Assembly (NCBI RefSeq): GCF_000221045.1 | Contig: NC_015856.1 | Coordinates: 2,176,687-2,240,686 of the forward strand | Direction of reading: 5' to 3' | Length of the DNA: 64,000 bases | Origin: Collimonas fungivorans Ter331 | GTDB lineage: Bacteria > Pseudomonadota > Gammaproteobacteria > Burkholderiales > Burkholderiaceae_D | Shown here: positions 62,490 through 64,000 of the stretch, piece after piece | Numbering within the stretch: position 1 is the stretch's first letter | Layout: each line of letters begins with the position of its first letter | Notes under the pieces: model-generated | What the model was told of the DNA's origin: nothing | The model's database searches: none | What the model saw: only the letters and a program-made list of their open reading frames with translations | Program-made: the position numbers and the translations under genes

Positions 62490-63705
62490 ACAGTGTGATG
62501 TATTGATAATCGGCGCCGGTCCAGCAGGTTCGGTGGCGGCAGCGTTGCTGCTGAAGCAAGGACGACGGGTGCTGGTGCTGGAGCGGGAACAGTTTCCACG
62601 TTTTAGCATAGGCGAGAGCCTGCTGCCGCAAAGCATGGAATACCTGCAGCAGGCAGGCATGCTGCAGGCGGTGGTGGAAGCAGGGTTCCAGTACAAGAAC
62701 GGCGCCGCGTTCGTGCGCGGAGACCGCTATACCGACTTCGACTTCCGCGACAAGCACTCCCCCGGCTGGGGCACCACCTACCAGGTGCAGCGCGCCCAGT
62801 TTGACCAGGTGCTGGCCAATGAAGCCGAGCGCCAGGGCGCGCAAGTGCGCTATCAGCATACCGTGACCGCGTTTGACGCCGATGCAGAAAAACCACGGGT
62901 CGCGGTGCGCCATACAGACGGCACGGAATATATCGTGGAAGCGGGTTTTGTGCTGGACGCCAGCGGTTTCGGGCGCGTGCTGTCGCGCCTGCTGCAGCTG
63001 GAGACGCCGTCGAATTTCCCGGTGCGCGGCGCCATTTTCACCCACATCGAAGATGGCATCGATGTGCCCGGTTTCGACCGCAACAAGATCCGGATTACCG
63101 TGCATCCGGAACATTGCGATGTCTGGTACTGGCTGATTCCTTTTGCCGGCGGCCGCTGCTCTATCGGCGTGGTCGCGGAAACCGCGTTCCTGGAGCAGTT
63201 CAAGGGCAGCGAAACCGAACGCCTGCAGACGCTGGTCATGCAAGACCCGGCATCGCGCGCCTTGCTGGAGAATGCGCGCTGGGATACGCCGGCGCGCCAG
63301 ATCGTCGGTTATTCGTCCAACGTCAAGTCCTTGTGGGGCAAGGGTTACGCCTTGCTCGGCAACGCCGGGGAATTCCTGGATCCGGTGTTTTCTTCCGGCG
63401 TCACGATCGCGGTCAAGTCCGCCAGCCTGGCCGCTGCCGCCTTGCAGCGCCAGTTCGCAGGCGAAACCGTGGACTGGGAAAGCGAATATGCGATACCGTT
63501 GAAAAAGGGCGTCGATACTTTCCGCACCTTTGTCGATTCCTGGTATTCGGGCGGTTTCCAGAAAGTCATTTTTTATGAAAAGCAGCAGCCGGAAGTGCGC
63601 CGCATGATCGCCGCCATCCTGGCCGGTTATGCCTGGGACGACAGCAATCCGTATGTAAAGGAAAGCAAACGGCGCCTGAAAACGCTGGAGGAAATATGCA
63701 GCTGA
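62473..63705 (+). CDS. FAD-dependent oxidoreductase (tryptophan-halogenase/geranylgeranyl-reductase-like)
   Basis: 410 residues from the ATG at 62473. The N-terminal FAD motif is VLIIGAGPAGSVAAALLLKQG, and the C-terminal FAD-binding block is GYALLGNAGEFLDPVFSSGVTIA. RFSIGESLLPQSMEYL is typical of the family. The halogenase lysine motif cannot be confirmed, so the reaction (reduction, hydroxylation or halogenation) is open. It overlaps the exporter gene by 17 bases and the next gene by 10. Confidence 0.88.
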   Translation: MQTRVEQCDVLIIGAGPAGSVAAALLLKQGRRVLVLEREQFPRFSIGESLLPQSMEYLQQAGMLQAVVEAGFQYKNGAAFVRGDRYTDFDFRDKHSPGWGTTYQVQRAQFDQVLANEAERQGAQVRYQHTVTAFDADAEKPRVAVRHTDGTEYIVEAGFVLDASGFGRVLSRLLQLETPSNFPVRGAIFTHIEDGIDVPGFDRNKIRITVHPEHCDVWYWLIPFAGGRCSIGVVAETAFLEQFKGSETERLQTLVMQDPASRALLENARWDTPARQIVGYSSNVKSLWGKGYALLGNAGEFLDPVFSSGVTIAVKSASLAAAALQRQFAGETVDWESEYAIPLKKGVDTFRTFVDSWYSGGFQKVIFYEKQQPEVRRMIAAILAGYAWDDSNPYVKESKRRLKTLEEICS

Positions 63706-64000
63706 ACCACCTGGCTGGCCGCTGCGGCTGGCTGCGCACTGGCGCGTTGATCTGCGTGTTGGCTTGCGCGCTTGCAGCCTGTACAACCACGCAGCCGCAA
63801 GCGCCGGCCACTGCATTGGCACGACTCGGGCTGATGCTGGCGCCGGCGTCCTTGGGCGCCAGCATCAGCCTGCAACAGCATTTGACGGTGGAGCGCCAAG
63901 GGCGCATCGACCAGCTCGATGCTGCGGTGGAAGTCGACCAGCAGCAATTCAACATGGTCGGTCTGGCGTTCGGCCAGCGTGTCCTGAGCATGAACTATGA
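63696..64000 (+). CDS. DUF3261-like lipoprotein, truncated by window end
   Basis: The ATG at 63696 opens a frame still open at the end of the window (101 codons seen). The signal peptide has a lipobox (LACALAAC, Cys29). The visible mature part, LGLMLAPASLGASISLQQHLTVERQGRIDQLDAAVEVD, resembles the DUF3261 lipoproteins found after the oxidoreductase in aryl polyene clusters. AGGAAA lies upstream of the ATG within the oxidoreductase gene. The C-terminus lies outside the window. Confidence 0.75.
   Translation, partial: MQLNHLAGRCGWLRTGALICVLACALAACTTTQPQAPATALARLGLMLAPASLGASISLQQHLTVERQGRIDQLDAAVEVDQQQFNMVGLAFGQRVLSMNY

Overview
The window looks like a chromosomal segment of a high-GC betaproteobacterium of the Burkholderiales, most likely Oxalobacteraceae (Collimonas- or Janthinobacterium-like). 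The main support is the housekeeping order leuC-leuD-leuB-asd-fimV-truA-trpF-trpB-trpA-accD-folC-dedD-cvpA-purF, which is typical of that order, with an entericidin-like lipoprotein gene between leuC and leuD. The genus is an inference from gene content. I see no rRNA, tRNA, CRISPR array, prophage or complete insertion sequence.

Region 1 (1-29.3 kb) is accessory. It holds a truncated SNase-like nuclease, a 2-haloacid dehalogenase, a MarR-CLC channel pair, and a divergent locus of an ECF sigma factor/anti-sigma factor and a Tat-exported phosphoesterase/CuA-like cupredoxin pair. The two sides of that locus share an outward-facing promoter-like motif. Next come small lipoproteins, a DHA2 exporter with its LysR regulator, an AttEFGH-like ABC system, a TAXI solute-binding protein, a DUF2844/DUF3443 pair, a degenerate LysM/LytM lipoprotein, and a very Gly-rich repeat lipoprotein. 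The region ends with a diguanylate cyclase, a GlxA-type regulator, and two Gly/Ser-rich secreted proteins in line with a lone IS3 OrfA-like HTH protein.

Region 2 (29.5-50.9 kb) is the conserved core. It covers leucine biosynthesis, aspartate-semialdehyde dehydrogenase, the polar hub protein FimV, tRNA pseudouridine synthase, the trpFBA block, acetyl-CoA carboxylase beta, folylpolyglutamate synthase, a SPOR protein, CvpA, PurF, a trans-sulfuration-type PLP enzyme, a LOG phosphoribohydrolase, a TetR regulator, a DUF1289 protein and GalE.

Region 3 (51.2 kb to the window end) is the first part of an aryl polyene (APE)-type pigment gene cluster, one tightly overlapping operon on the + strand. In order it encodes a ketoacyl-synthase-like protein, an acyltransferase, two acyl carrier proteins, a membrane protein, an AMP-ligase fused to a dehydratase, a family 2 glycosyltransferase, a LpxL-like acyltransferase, an aromatic amino acid/histidine ammonia-lyase, a hotdog thioesterase, a LolA-like carrier, an MMPL exporter, an FAD oxidoreductase and a lipoprotein cut by the window end. 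The ammonia-lyase reading frame is broken by one extra A in an AAA run, so in the sequence as given the starter-unit enzyme is not intact. The remaining ketosynthase, ketoreductase and dehydratase genes expected for such a cluster would lie beyond base 64000.
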